DNA of 64,000 nucleotides from Petrocella atlantisensis (GTDB lineage: Bacteria > Bacillota > Clostridia > Lachnospirales > Vallitaleaceae), in contig NZ_LR130778.1 in the NCBI RefSeq assembly GCF_900538275.1, positions 2,600,001 to 2,664,000 of the forward strand, given 5' to 3'. The notes under the pieces are model-generated. The model did not search any database. It was given only the letters and a program-made list of their open reading frames with translations, and was not told where the DNA came from. Every line of letters starts with the position of its first letter. Position 1 is the stretch's first letter. This document shows, in pieces, positions 37,458 through 45,845 of this stretch. A program made the translations under genes and the position numbers.

Positions 37458-39557
37458 ATGTTAACATCACGCATGAAGGAAGTCATATCTATTATACTTG
37501 AATCAGGTAACTATGTTACTGTGCAACAAATATCAGATCAGATTAATGTGAGTACCAGGACCATACTTAGAGAATTAAACGATGTACAGAACTGGATCGT
37601 GAAGCATGGTGGCGCCTTGGATAAGAAAAAGGGGAAAGGTATTTCTTTGATTGCGGATGAAACCGTGAAAAGTAAATTAGGTAAACTACTACAGGAAGAA
37701 GTAAGCGAAATCATCTATACCCCAATGGATCGACAGGTTATTCTTAGAGCTCAATTGCTACAATATAATGAACCTACTAAGCTTTATACTTTAACTCAGC
37801 TACTGGATGTAACCGAAAGCACCATTGGTAGTGACATTGCTCAGTTGGAGCCATGGTTCAATCAATACAACATTGAACTCATTCGAAAACCCGGACTTGG
37901 TATATTGATTGACGGGGATGAAAAAGCAAAAAGAAAGGCTATTGTTGCCTTGATTTATGAGCATTTTCATGTCATTGATTTAATTGATTTCATTAAAGAA
38001 AAAGAACATCAACCCTTAGATGTAAGGACTTTAAAAGAAAACATCAACCAATCCATTTATGAACTGTTACATCTTGATAGCATTAAGTACGCAAGAGCAT
38101 TCTTGATGCGTTTGGAAGAGAATATGGGTTATCAATTTGCAGATAATGCTTACATAGCATTGATTATAAGATTTAGTATGACTTTAAAAAGGAAAGATTT
38201 CTGGAATCAACTCTACATCGATTCAAAAACCAGAGGGCAGATTGAAACCGATAAAATCTTTCATTTATTACAGAACTGGGTCAGTGAAAGTGAAAACAAT
38301 CCCTTTAGAATTCTGCCCAAAGAAGAACTCATTTATTTAACCATGCACCTTAAAGGATCTAAGCTTCGACAAACCGGAGAATACAATAAGATTTCAATGA
38401 TTGAAGATTTTAAAGTCATACAACTGGTAAAGGAGTTTATTCAAAAAGTTGAGACAGAAACAGGCATTTACTTGTCGGATAATGATAAACTTATTGTAGG
38501 CTTGGTTAAGCATCTTAGACCGTCCATTTACCGTATGAAAATGGATCTTGATATTATTAATCCTTTAGTCGAAGAGATTAAAAGTATGTATCCCAAGTTG
38601 TTTCAGACCATAGCAACTTGTGCTAAGGTGATTGAAGAGAAAGAGCACATCCAGATTCCGGAAGATGAAATTGCTTATTTGGCAACGCATATTGGTGCAG
38701 TCATCGAAAAGAATCATAGGGAAATTGTGAAAAAATATCAAGTTGTTGTGGCTTGCATGTATGGAATAGGCGCTTCCCAACTTTTGGTTTCAGAAATAGA
38801 ACGTAATTTTTCCAATATTCACATTGTTAGGGTCGTAAGTGTCATTGATCAAGATGTGGAAGCAATGGATGAAGGTACCATAGACTTAGTAATCTCGACT
38901 GTTCCAACAGAAAGTCTTACCATACCTTGTGTCGTGGTGAATCCGGTCATAAAAGAAGAAGACATAAAGAAAATAAGAGAAGCTTTAAGAAGATATAAAC
39001 CAAACACGACCCATAGACAAGTGAAAAATAAAATGGCACTAAAGGAAAAACTGATCGCATTAGAACAATACAGCCATATTATCATGAAAGTAATAGATAA
39101 TTTTTCCTATGATAAACATGTATCCGTCAAAACCATGATAGATTTAATTCATTATATCAGTACATCTTTGTCCAGTAATCAGGAAGAAATTGCTGCACTG
39201 AGCAAGGCGTTCATAGAAAGAGAAGAAAAAGGTTCTACCATTCTCATGAAAAAAGGCATGCAATTACTCCATTGTCGGGCAGATATTGATAAAGGTGTGT
39301 GCTTGAAGGTTATTCGTTTGACGGATCCCATTATAATGGAACAGGCTTCAGGTTTTGTTCCTGTAGATACCATCATCGTAATGGTTGGGCCTGTTGTATT
39401 GAATCAGAAGATCCTTGAAGTCTTATCGGAAATCAGTCGTAATATTATAGCAGGTGGATTTGCGGATATTATAAAAGAAGGTCAAATAGAGGAAATAGAA
39501 TTTGAACTCAATACCTTATTGGATAAATACTATCAATCCTTGGTTACAGGCATATAA
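37458..39557 (+). CDS. mtlR: MtlR-type PTS-regulated transcriptional activator
   Basis: 699 residues: N-terminal helix-turn-helix (MLTSRMKEVISIILESGNYV, VSTRTILRELNDVQ), a second HTH (LTQLLDVTESTIGSDIAQL), two PRD domains, an EIIB-like domain with Cys in VVACMYGIGASQLL, and an EIIA-like domain with His in LLHCRADIDKG. Such proteins are phosphorylated by HPr and EII proteins and activate mannitol PTS genes. The start at 37458 is six bases after AGAGGTG; the ATG at 37443 has none. Confidence 0.9.
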   Translation: MLTSRMKEVISIILESGNYVTVQQISDQINVSTRTILRELNDVQNWIVKHGGALDKKKGKGISLIADETVKSKLGKLLQEEVSEIIYTPMDRQVILRAQLLQYNEPTKLYTLTQLLDVTESTIGSDIAQLEPWFNQYNIELIRKPGLGILIDGDEKAKRKAIVALIYEHFHVIDLIDFIKEKEHQPLDVRTLKENINQSIYELLHLDSIKYARAFLMRLEENMGYQFADNAYIALIIRFSMTLKRKDFWNQLYIDSKTRGQIETDKIFHLLQNWVSESENNPFRILPKEELIYLTMHLKGSKLRQTGEYNKISMIEDFKVIQLVKEFIQKVETETGIYLSDNDKLIVGLVKHLRPSIYRMKMDLDIINPLVEEIKSMYPKLFQTIATCAKVIEEKEHIQIPEDEIAYLATHIGAVIEKNHREIVKKYQVVVACMYGIGASQLLVSEIERNFSNIHIVRVVSVIDQDVEAMDEGTIDLVISTVPTESLTIPCVVVNPVIKEEDIKKIREALRRYKPNTTHRQVKNKMALKEKLIALEQYSHIIMKVIDNFSYDKHVSVKTMIDLIHYISTSLSSNQEEIAALSKAFIEREEKGSTILMKKGMQLLHCRADIDKGVCLKVIRLTDPIIMEQASGFVPVDTIIVMVGPVVLNQKILEVLSEISRNIIAGGFADIIKEGQIEEIEFELNTLLDKYYQSLVTGI

Positions 39558-39572
39558 TAAGTGTTAATGCAA

Positions 39573-39631
39573 AGGACTATACAGAATTGTCACTATCTAT
39601 GTGTGACATTTCTATATAGTCCCTTTTTTAT
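39573..39631 (+). terminator. Terminator after mtlR
   Basis: GGACTATA...TTGTCAC and GTGACA...TATATAGTCC form a long interrupted stem followed by CTTTTTTAT. The TGTCAC/GTGACA inner pair matches the repeated mtl-locus motif. Confidence 0.75.
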
Positions 39632-39750
39632 GTCACTTGTCAGAATGCCAAAGCCACTTTTCTATTTCTTTATTTTTGGTTAGGTAGGGGTGTATACTCA
39701 GACCATGTTCATTGATCAATGCACAAACCAAAAAATCTTAGGAGGTAAAT

Positions 39751-41136
39751 ATGGAAAGCACAGAAAAAGGGAAATCAGGATCACGAGAAAGTTTACAGAA
39801 GTTCGGACGTTTTTTAAGTGGTATGGTTATGCCAAACATTGGTGCATTTATTGCATGGGGTCTAATTACAGCATTATTTATACCAACAGGATGGTTACCA
39901 AATGAAAACTTAGCGACTCTAGTTGGTCCGATGATTGTTTACTTATTACCATTACTCATCGGTTATACAGGTGGTAAAATGGTATATGGCACAAGGGGTG
40001 GTGTGCTAGGTGCCGTGGCAACCATGGGTGTTATTGTAGGAACAAGTATCCCAATGTTCATTGGTGGTATGATTATGGGACCTTTAGCCGGTTACCTTAT
40101 GAAGAAGTTTGATGAATCGGTTGATGGAAAAGTACCAACAGGATTTGAAATGTTGGTTAACAACTTCTCAGCAGGTATCTTAGGAACAATATTAACATTA
40201 CTAGCCTATGTAGGTATAGGACCGGTTGTTGAAGGTATTAGTAATACATTTGGAGCAGGTGTTGAAGCATTTGTAAACGCCGGTTTATTACCACTAGCAT
40301 CTATATTCATAGAACCAGCCAAAATATTATTCCTTAACAACGCCATTAACCATGGTGTCTTAAGTCCACTTGGTATAGAACAAGCAGCAGAAACCGGAAA
40401 ATCCATTTTCTTCTTGCTTGAGACCAATCCGGGACCTGGACTTGGTATCTTATTAGCATACTGGGTATTTTCAAAAGGTATGATTAAGCAATCTGCACCA
40501 GGCGCGATTATCATCCATTTCTTAGGTGGTATTCACGAAATCTACTTCCCATATATCTTGATGCAGCCTTCATTGTTACTTGCAGTAATAGCAGGTGGAG
40601 CATCCGGTGTATTCACATTCGTAATCACAGGTGCAGGCCTAGTCGCTGTTCCATCACCAGGAAGTATTTTTGCACTCTCAGCTATGGCACCTAGAGGTGG
40701 ATTGATACCGGTACTTGCGGGTGTTGTTGTATCAACTGCTGTAACCTTCCTTGTGGCTGCTGTCCTTATTAAGAAAAAAGACACACAGGCAGAAGCAACT
40801 TTTGAAGTAGCCAAAGAGAAAATGGTAGATTTAAAAGGTAAAAAATCAAGCGTTGTAAAAACAAGCGTTAAAAAAATCATCGTAGCATGTGATGCCGGTA
40901 TGGGATCAAGTGCCATGGGTGCTAGTAAATTGAAAAATAAACTTCAAAAAGCAGGATTATCCATCCAAGTAGCCAATGCATCTATTGATGCAATACCTGG
41001 CGATACAGATATCGTAATCACGCACAAATCTTTAACCCAAAGGGCTATGGGTGTGGCTCCGAATGCAGAGCATATATCCATTGAAGACTTTATCATGACA
41101 AATGTTTATGATGAATTGGTTGACAGATTAAAATAA
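39751..41136 (+). CDS. mtlA: Mannitol-type PTS EIICB (no EIIA)
   Basis: 461 residues. The EIIC domain (about 14-345; GRFLSGMVMPNIGAFIAWG, YGTRGGVLGAVATMGVIVG, GGIHEIYFPYILM) forms the membrane channel and binding site. The EIIB domain (about 370-461) has the phospho-Cys in VACDAGMGSSAMGASKLK. There is no EIIA domain; the EIIA of the second MtlA could serve it. AGGAGG ribosome site. Bases 39792-40734 are identical to 42972-43914 of the second gene, whereas the EIIB parts differ clearly. Confidence 0.92.
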   Translation: MESTEKGKSGSRESLQKFGRFLSGMVMPNIGAFIAWGLITALFIPTGWLPNENLATLVGPMIVYLLPLLIGYTGGKMVYGTRGGVLGAVATMGVIVGTSIPMFIGGMIMGPLAGYLMKKFDESVDGKVPTGFEMLVNNFSAGILGTILTLLAYVGIGPVVEGISNTFGAGVEAFVNAGLLPLASIFIEPAKILFLNNAINHGVLSPLGIEQAAETGKSIFFLLETNPGPGLGILLAYWVFSKGMIKQSAPGAIIIHFLGGIHEIYFPYILMQPSLLLAVIAGGASGVFTFVITGAGLVAVPSPGSIFALSAMAPRGGLIPVLAGVVVSTAVTFLVAAVLIKKKDTQAEATFEVAKEKMVDLKGKKSSVVKTSVKKIIVACDAGMGSSAMGASKLKNKLQKAGLSIQVANASIDAIPGDTDIVITHKSLTQRAMGVAPNAEHISIEDFIMTNVYDELVDRLK

Positions 41137-41194
41137 TAAATAAATAGAACAAAGTAAAAATCCATCATTAAGCAAACATCATATAGGCATAAAA

Positions 41195-41233
41195 CAAGTG
41201 ACATTCAAAGACATTATAGAAGAATGTCACTTG
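41195..41233 (+). terminator. Hairpin after the first mtlA
   Basis: CAAGTGACATTC and GAATGTCACTTG form a perfect 12-bp stem with a 15-base loop. TCTATATTG follows, so termination is uncertain; both arms carry the mtl-locus TGTCAC motif. Confidence 0.55.
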
Positions 41234-41264
41234 TCTATATTGCCATAGTCGTTTTTCTTAAGCT

Positions 41265-41293
41265 TTAACATGAGGTGTTGACTGTATTATAAT
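41265..41293 (+). promoter_or_regulatory. Promoter of the second mtlA operon
   Basis: TTAACA, 17 bp, TATAAT. It lies about 75 bases before IS copy B, so transcripts of the second mtlA must now read antisense through the IS or start within it. Confidence 0.65.
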
Positions 41294-41311
41294 AAAAACA
41301 ACTTAAAGCAA

Positions 41312-41350
41312 CAGTGAATAGAATCAGTGAACAGAAACAGTGAACAGATG
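41312..41350 (+). repeat. Three tandem 13-bp repeats in the mtlA2 leader
   Basis: CAGTGAATAGAAT, CAGTGAACAGAAA and CAGTGAACAGATG follow each other without gap, about 10 bases after the expected transcription start. Confidence 0.75.
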
Positions 41351-41499
41351 ATGTTAAAGAAAATACTAGGAGACCAGCTATGAAAAGTCAAGTATAAATT
41401 AGCTGGAAATTCTTTTTAATCGAATTCCTTAAAAAAGGGTAACTTTAATAAGACTCCCTATAAGGTAGTTTTCAAAATCAAATGATATTCGGGTTTTAA

Positions 41500-42661
41500 T
41501 TAGTCGAGATTAAACTCGACTTCGTCAGTAAGCATCTTATAGATGACCCTGACAAGCTTACCGGCACAGTGACCTAAAGTGTTGTAGTGGTTTCGGCCTT
41601 CAGCTCTTTTAGTATCGTAATAAGCTTTAAATGTGTCGTTGTTACGAACAACATTGTTTGCAGCATTAATTAATGCATAACGTAAGGTTTTTGATCCTCG
41701 TTTTGACATACGTGTACGTTTGGCAACAAAGTTTCCAGACTGATAAACAGACGGATCTAACCCAGCATAAGCTAGAACTTTGCTAGCATTGGAGAAGCGT
41801 TTAATGTTACCAATTTCACCAAGAATCATTCCACCATTGACAAATCCAATGCCTGGAATGGTCATGATAAGTGAATCAAGTGAAAGCATAATTGATTGCA
41901 TTTCCGATTCAACAGTTTTAACTGGCTATCTAATAACTCGATTTGCTCGATAGCATGAGTTATTTGAATAGATAAAGACCTGTCGCTGGATCCGACAGAC
42001 TCCCTTGCAAGAACTCTTAATGCTTTAGCATGTTCTTTCTTGAAGTGGCCGTGGGAGGCTTTTAAAAGAAGAGCTGAAAGATGAGTCATATGCATGGAGG
42101 CAATAGCATCCGGAGTAGGAGCTTCTTTAAGAAGCTGATAACAGGCTTTCTGATGCAAACCTGATTTGAAGAAGTATTGGAGTTCAGGGAAAACCTGATC
42201 CATATAAGAAGTTAGCTGAATTTTCAACCTAGTACGGTTTTTAACCAGCTTCTGACGGAAACGTCCAAGATTCTTCAAATGCATAAGATCAATGTCTTCT
42301 ACAGTGAGGAAACGATGATCATGCATCATAAGGGTTTTAGCGATAACAAAGGTATCAACTTTATCAGTCTTAGTCTTGCGAATGTTATTTTTTCGCATAG
42401 ATGAAGTCTGAAGTGGGTTGATGAGACAAACCTTAAAGTGTCTAGATACAAGAAATTCAATAAGGTTGTTGCCATAGTGAGCTGTTGATTCAAGACCAAT
42501 GATGAGGTCACTCTTTTAAAGGAACTAATTGAAGAGAGCAACAAATGGAAGCCATCACTGTCATTCGTAAATTTGAACGGCTCGAGAAGTACTTCACCAT
42601 CAGAAGATATGGCTGCGGCGAAGTGGTTAAGTTTGGCGATATCAATGCCAAGATAGATCAT
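41500..42661 (-). pseudogene. IS110 transposase, copy B, two frameshifts
   Basis: Same protein as in copy A. The frame breaks at the four-A run on the coding strand (plus strand near 42513-42520, shared with copy A) and at 41916-41919 (four T versus five in copy A). The [13 protein letters not shown] junction that is broken in copy A is intact here. Three overlapping fragments result. Confidence 0.85.
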
Positions 42662-42926
42662 GAGATTAAATCTCCTTTCGAATTATTGATACCATGACGT
42701 CCACCAGCGATTATCATTGTAGACTTGAATGAGATAAGTACTCTATACAAAATGTATGGCACATCCAGCTAATAAACAATTCAGATAAAGGTAGCGGCAA
42801 TACACTCCTGTTAAGTAGTCTGTGCTACAGAAAAAAATCAAAGGTACCACAGTATCTGAATGTATTATAGTCACGAATAAAAAAGAAAGGAAAGTGTGAT
42901 ATTTACTTCTATAAATATCATACAAG
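42662..42926 (-). ncRNA. Candidate IS110 bridge-RNA region (copy B)
   Basis: Noncoding element end upstream of the transposase start, reading the same by eye as 20515-20779. Assignment rests on IS110-group organisation. Confidence 0.45.
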
Positions 42927-42933
42927 GTTAAAA

Positions 42934-44805
42934 ATGAAAACAATAACAAATGAAAATGCTAACGCTCAGAATTTACAGAAGTTCGGACGTTTTTTAAGTG
43001 GTATGGTTATGCCAAACATTGGTGCATTTATTGCATGGGGTCTAATTACAGCATTATTTATACCAACAGGATGGTTACCAAATGAAAACTTAGCGACTCT
43101 AGTTGGTCCGATGATTGTTTACTTATTACCATTACTCATCGGTTATACAGGTGGTAAAATGGTATATGGCACAAGGGGTGGTGTGCTAGGTGCCGTGGCA
43201 ACCATGGGTGTTATTGTAGGAACAAGTATCCCAATGTTCATTGGTGGTATGATTATGGGACCTTTAGCCGGTTACCTTATGAAGAAGTTTGATGAATCGG
43301 TTGATGGAAAAGTACCAACAGGATTTGAAATGTTGGTTAACAACTTCTCAGCAGGTATCTTAGGAACAATATTAACATTACTAGCCTATGTAGGTATAGG
43401 ACCGGTTGTTGAAGGTATTAGTAATACATTTGGAGCAGGTGTTGAAGCATTTGTAAACGCCGGTTTATTACCACTAGCATCTATATTCATAGAACCAGCC
43501 AAAATATTATTCCTTAACAACGCCATTAACCATGGTGTCTTAAGTCCACTTGGTATAGAACAAGCAGCAGAAACCGGAAAATCCATTTTCTTCTTGCTTG
43601 AGACCAATCCGGGACCTGGACTTGGTATCTTATTAGCATACTGGGTATTTTCAAAAGGTATGATTAAGCAATCTGCACCAGGCGCGATTATCATCCATTT
43701 CTTAGGTGGTATTCACGAAATCTACTTCCCATATATCTTGATGCAGCCTTCATTGTTACTTGCAGTAATAGCAGGTGGAGCATCCGGTGTATTCACATTC
43801 GTAATCACAGGTGCAGGCCTAGTCGCTGTTCCATCACCAGGAAGTATTTTTGCACTCTCAGCTATGGCACCTAGAGGTGGATTGATACCGGTACTTGCGG
43901 GTGTTGTTGTATCAGCAGGTGTTTCCTTCTTGGTCAGTGCAGTCCTTATTAATAAAAAAGGTGAGCAAGAAGATGCTTTGACAAAAGCAAAAGAAAATGT
44001 TAGTCAAATGAAAAATAGCAGTAAAACACAGATCATCAATAAGATTGAAGAAGATTTGGACTTATCACAAGTAAAAACCATTGCAGTTGCATGTGATGCC
44101 GGTATGGGATCAAGTGCTATGGGTGCTAGTAAACTCAAAGCAGCGTTAAAAGAAGCCAAGGTCAATATAAAAGTTATTAACTGTTCTATTGATCAGCTAG
44201 ATAATCAAAGTGATTTTGTCATCACCCACGAAAAGCTGACAAAGCGCGCACAAAGTGTTGTCCCTGGTGCTATTCATATATCCATATCAGACTTTATTAA
44301 TACAGATATATACGATCGCTTGGCAGAAAGATTTGCAGTACTTCAGCCATCATCTGAAGAACCTACGGAAAGTGAAGATGTGTATCAACCATTGAAAAAG
44401 CAAAATATTCGTATAGGTCTTCCTTCAAGATCAAAAGAAGAAGCTATCCGAATGGCAGGACAGATTCTCTTCGAAGGCGGTTATGTTGAAGAAGGTTACA
44501 TTGACGCTATGGTTCAACGTGATAGTGAACTCTCAACATACATTGGAAATGGCACAGCAATACCTCATGGTGTTAGCGATGCTAAGAAAAAAATCATTAA
44601 GACAGGTATCAGCATACTTCAATTTCCGGAAGGCGTTGATTTTAGCGGCAATACAGTATATTTAGTCGTTGGGATTGCAGGTGTAGGTAATGAACATCTT
44701 ATGATTCTATCTAATCTTGCAGAGATCGTTGAAGATGAAGAGAAAATTAAGCAACTCAGTCAAACCACAGATATAGATTATATATACAAGCAATTTACCA
44801 ATTAG
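42934..44805 (+). CDS. mtlA: Mannitol-type PTS EIICBA
   Basis: 623 residues. EIIC (to about 345), EIIB with Cys in VACDAGMGSSAMGASKLK (about 385-470), and C-terminal EIIA (about 488-623) with His in NGTAIPHGVSDA. This is the complete three-domain MtlA. The ATG lies 7 bases after IS copy B; the native ribosome site AGGAGGT has been split, leaving ACAAGGT. N-terminal residues (MKTITNENANAQN) differ from the first copy up to the start of the identical block. Confidence 0.93.
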   Translation: MKTITNENANAQNLQKFGRFLSGMVMPNIGAFIAWGLITALFIPTGWLPNENLATLVGPMIVYLLPLLIGYTGGKMVYGTRGGVLGAVATMGVIVGTSIPMFIGGMIMGPLAGYLMKKFDESVDGKVPTGFEMLVNNFSAGILGTILTLLAYVGIGPVVEGISNTFGAGVEAFVNAGLLPLASIFIEPAKILFLNNAINHGVLSPLGIEQAAETGKSIFFLLETNPGPGLGILLAYWVFSKGMIKQSAPGAIIIHFLGGIHEIYFPYILMQPSLLLAVIAGGASGVFTFVITGAGLVAVPSPGSIFALSAMAPRGGLIPVLAGVVVSAGVSFLVSAVLINKKGEQEDALTKAKENVSQMKNSSKTQIINKIEEDLDLSQVKTIAVACDAGMGSSAMGASKLKAALKEAKVNIKVINCSIDQLDNQSDFVITHEKLTKRAQSVVPGAIHISISDFINTDIYDRLAERFAVLQPSSEEPTESEDVYQPLKKQNIRIGLPSRSKEEAIRMAGQILFEGGYVEEGYIDAMVQRDSELSTYIGNGTAIPHGVSDAKKKIIKTGISILQFPEGVDFSGNTVYLVVGIAGVGNEHLMILSNLAEIVEDEEKIKQLSQTTDIDYIYKQFTN

Positions 44806-44821
44806 GTTTGACCTTCAAACC
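44805..44821 (+). other. Small hairpin after the second mtlA
   Basis: GGTTTGA-CCT-TCAAACC, a perfect 7-bp stem overlapping the stop codon; no T-run. It may modulate the downstream part of the transcript. Confidence 0.4.
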
Positions 44822-44863
44822 AAGTTCGTGATTGGTAATCTGACAATAAAAGTGAGGTAGTCC

Positions 44864-45835
44864 ATGATTTATACAGTAACTTTAAATCCTGCCATTGATA
44901 AAACCTTGAAAATTGATGATTTCAAAGTAGATCAGGTTAATCGTGTAAAAGATTATAGAGAAGATGCAGGTGGCAAAGGTATTAATGTAACGAAGATGAT
45001 ACACAAATTAAAAGGTGATAGTATAGCGGTCATGATTACCGGCGGCGATATTGGCCATCGGTTGACCAGCTTACTAGATGATGAAAACATTAGCTATAAA
45101 GCCATCAAGACACCTGGACAAACCCGTATCAATATAAAGGTAGTGGATCACAACAACCATACTTTTACAGATATTAATGAAAAAGGGCCGATTGTAGATA
45201 GCAAAACACTTGAGACACTCGATGCCTATCTCATTAATCATTTATCAGAAAAGGATATTTTGGTTTTGGCGGGCAGTTTACCACAAGGTGTTCCTAAGGA
45301 TATCTATAAACATTGGTGTGAACTTGGCAAGGAAAAAGGTGCTAAAGTCATTCTAGATGCAGATCGTGATGTACTTGAGTTGGGCATCAAAGGTTTACCT
45401 TGGATCATAAAACCGAATCAAAATGAGTTAGAAATGTATTTTGGAAAGAAGTTTGATAATGACCAAGATATGATCTTAAAAGCTCACGAATTGGTAGATA
45501 TGGGCATCTATGCTGTGGTCATTTCACAAGGTGAAAAAGGTTGTCTCGTGGTTTGTAAGGATGGAACAGCTAAGATTGATGCTCTAAAGCTAAAGGTTGT
45601 CAGTACAGTAGGTGCTGGTGATTCCATGGTAGCGGGTATTGCTTTTGGCATAGACGAGGTCATGAAAAACAATGAAACATTGGATTTTGCAAGATTTATG
45701 GACATCATGAGACTTGGTGTTGCATCCAGTAGTGCATCTATTGAAGAAGAAGGCACCCATATGGGCAGTTTAACAAGAGTCAATGAGCTGTACCAAGAGA
45801 TTACTGTTAATATAATGGAAAACATGACGAAATAG
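44864..45835 (+). CDS. fruK: 1-phosphofructokinase (PfkB family)
   Basis: 323 residues. MIYTVTLNPAIDKTLKI, GGKGINVTKMIHKLKG, LAGSLPQGVPKDIY and the catalytic STVGAGDSMVAG identify the FruK/LacC branch of PfkB kinases. It phosphorylates fructose-1-phosphate to fructose-1,6-bisphosphate (tagatose-6-phosphate is the alternative). Placement between mtlA and a hexitol-phosphate dehydrogenase suggests that the locus produces fructose-1-phosphate. Confidence 0.87.
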   Translation: MIYTVTLNPAIDKTLKIDDFKVDQVNRVKDYREDAGGKGINVTKMIHKLKGDSIAVMITGGDIGHRLTSLLDDENISYKAIKTPGQTRINIKVVDHNNHTFTDINEKGPIVDSKTLETLDAYLINHLSEKDILVLAGSLPQGVPKDIYKHWCELGKEKGAKVILDADRDVLELGIKGLPWIIKPNQNELEMYFGKKFDNDQDMILKAHELVDMGIYAVVISQGEKGCLVVCKDGTAKIDALKLKVVSTVGAGDSMVAGIAFGIDEVMKNNETLDFARFMDIMRLGVASSSASIEEEGTHMGSLTRVNELYQEITVNIMENMTK

Positions 45836-45845
45836 GAGTGATTGA

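Larger units (their letters stand above)
41373..42926 (-). mobile_element. IS110-family insertion sequence, copy B
   Basis: Same element as copy A (common interval 41368-42926), differing by one T lost at 41916-41919 and one T gained at 42388-42393. The flanks reconstitute ACTAGGAG + GTTAAAAATG, a perfect AGGAGGT ribosome site for the second mtlA gene. Orientation relative to the downstream gene is the same as in copy A. Confidence 0.85.

Noticed and set aside
41312-41350. CRISPR-like repeats
   Set aside because: Three contiguous 13-mers without spacers and no cas genes; a leader repeat, not a CRISPR array.
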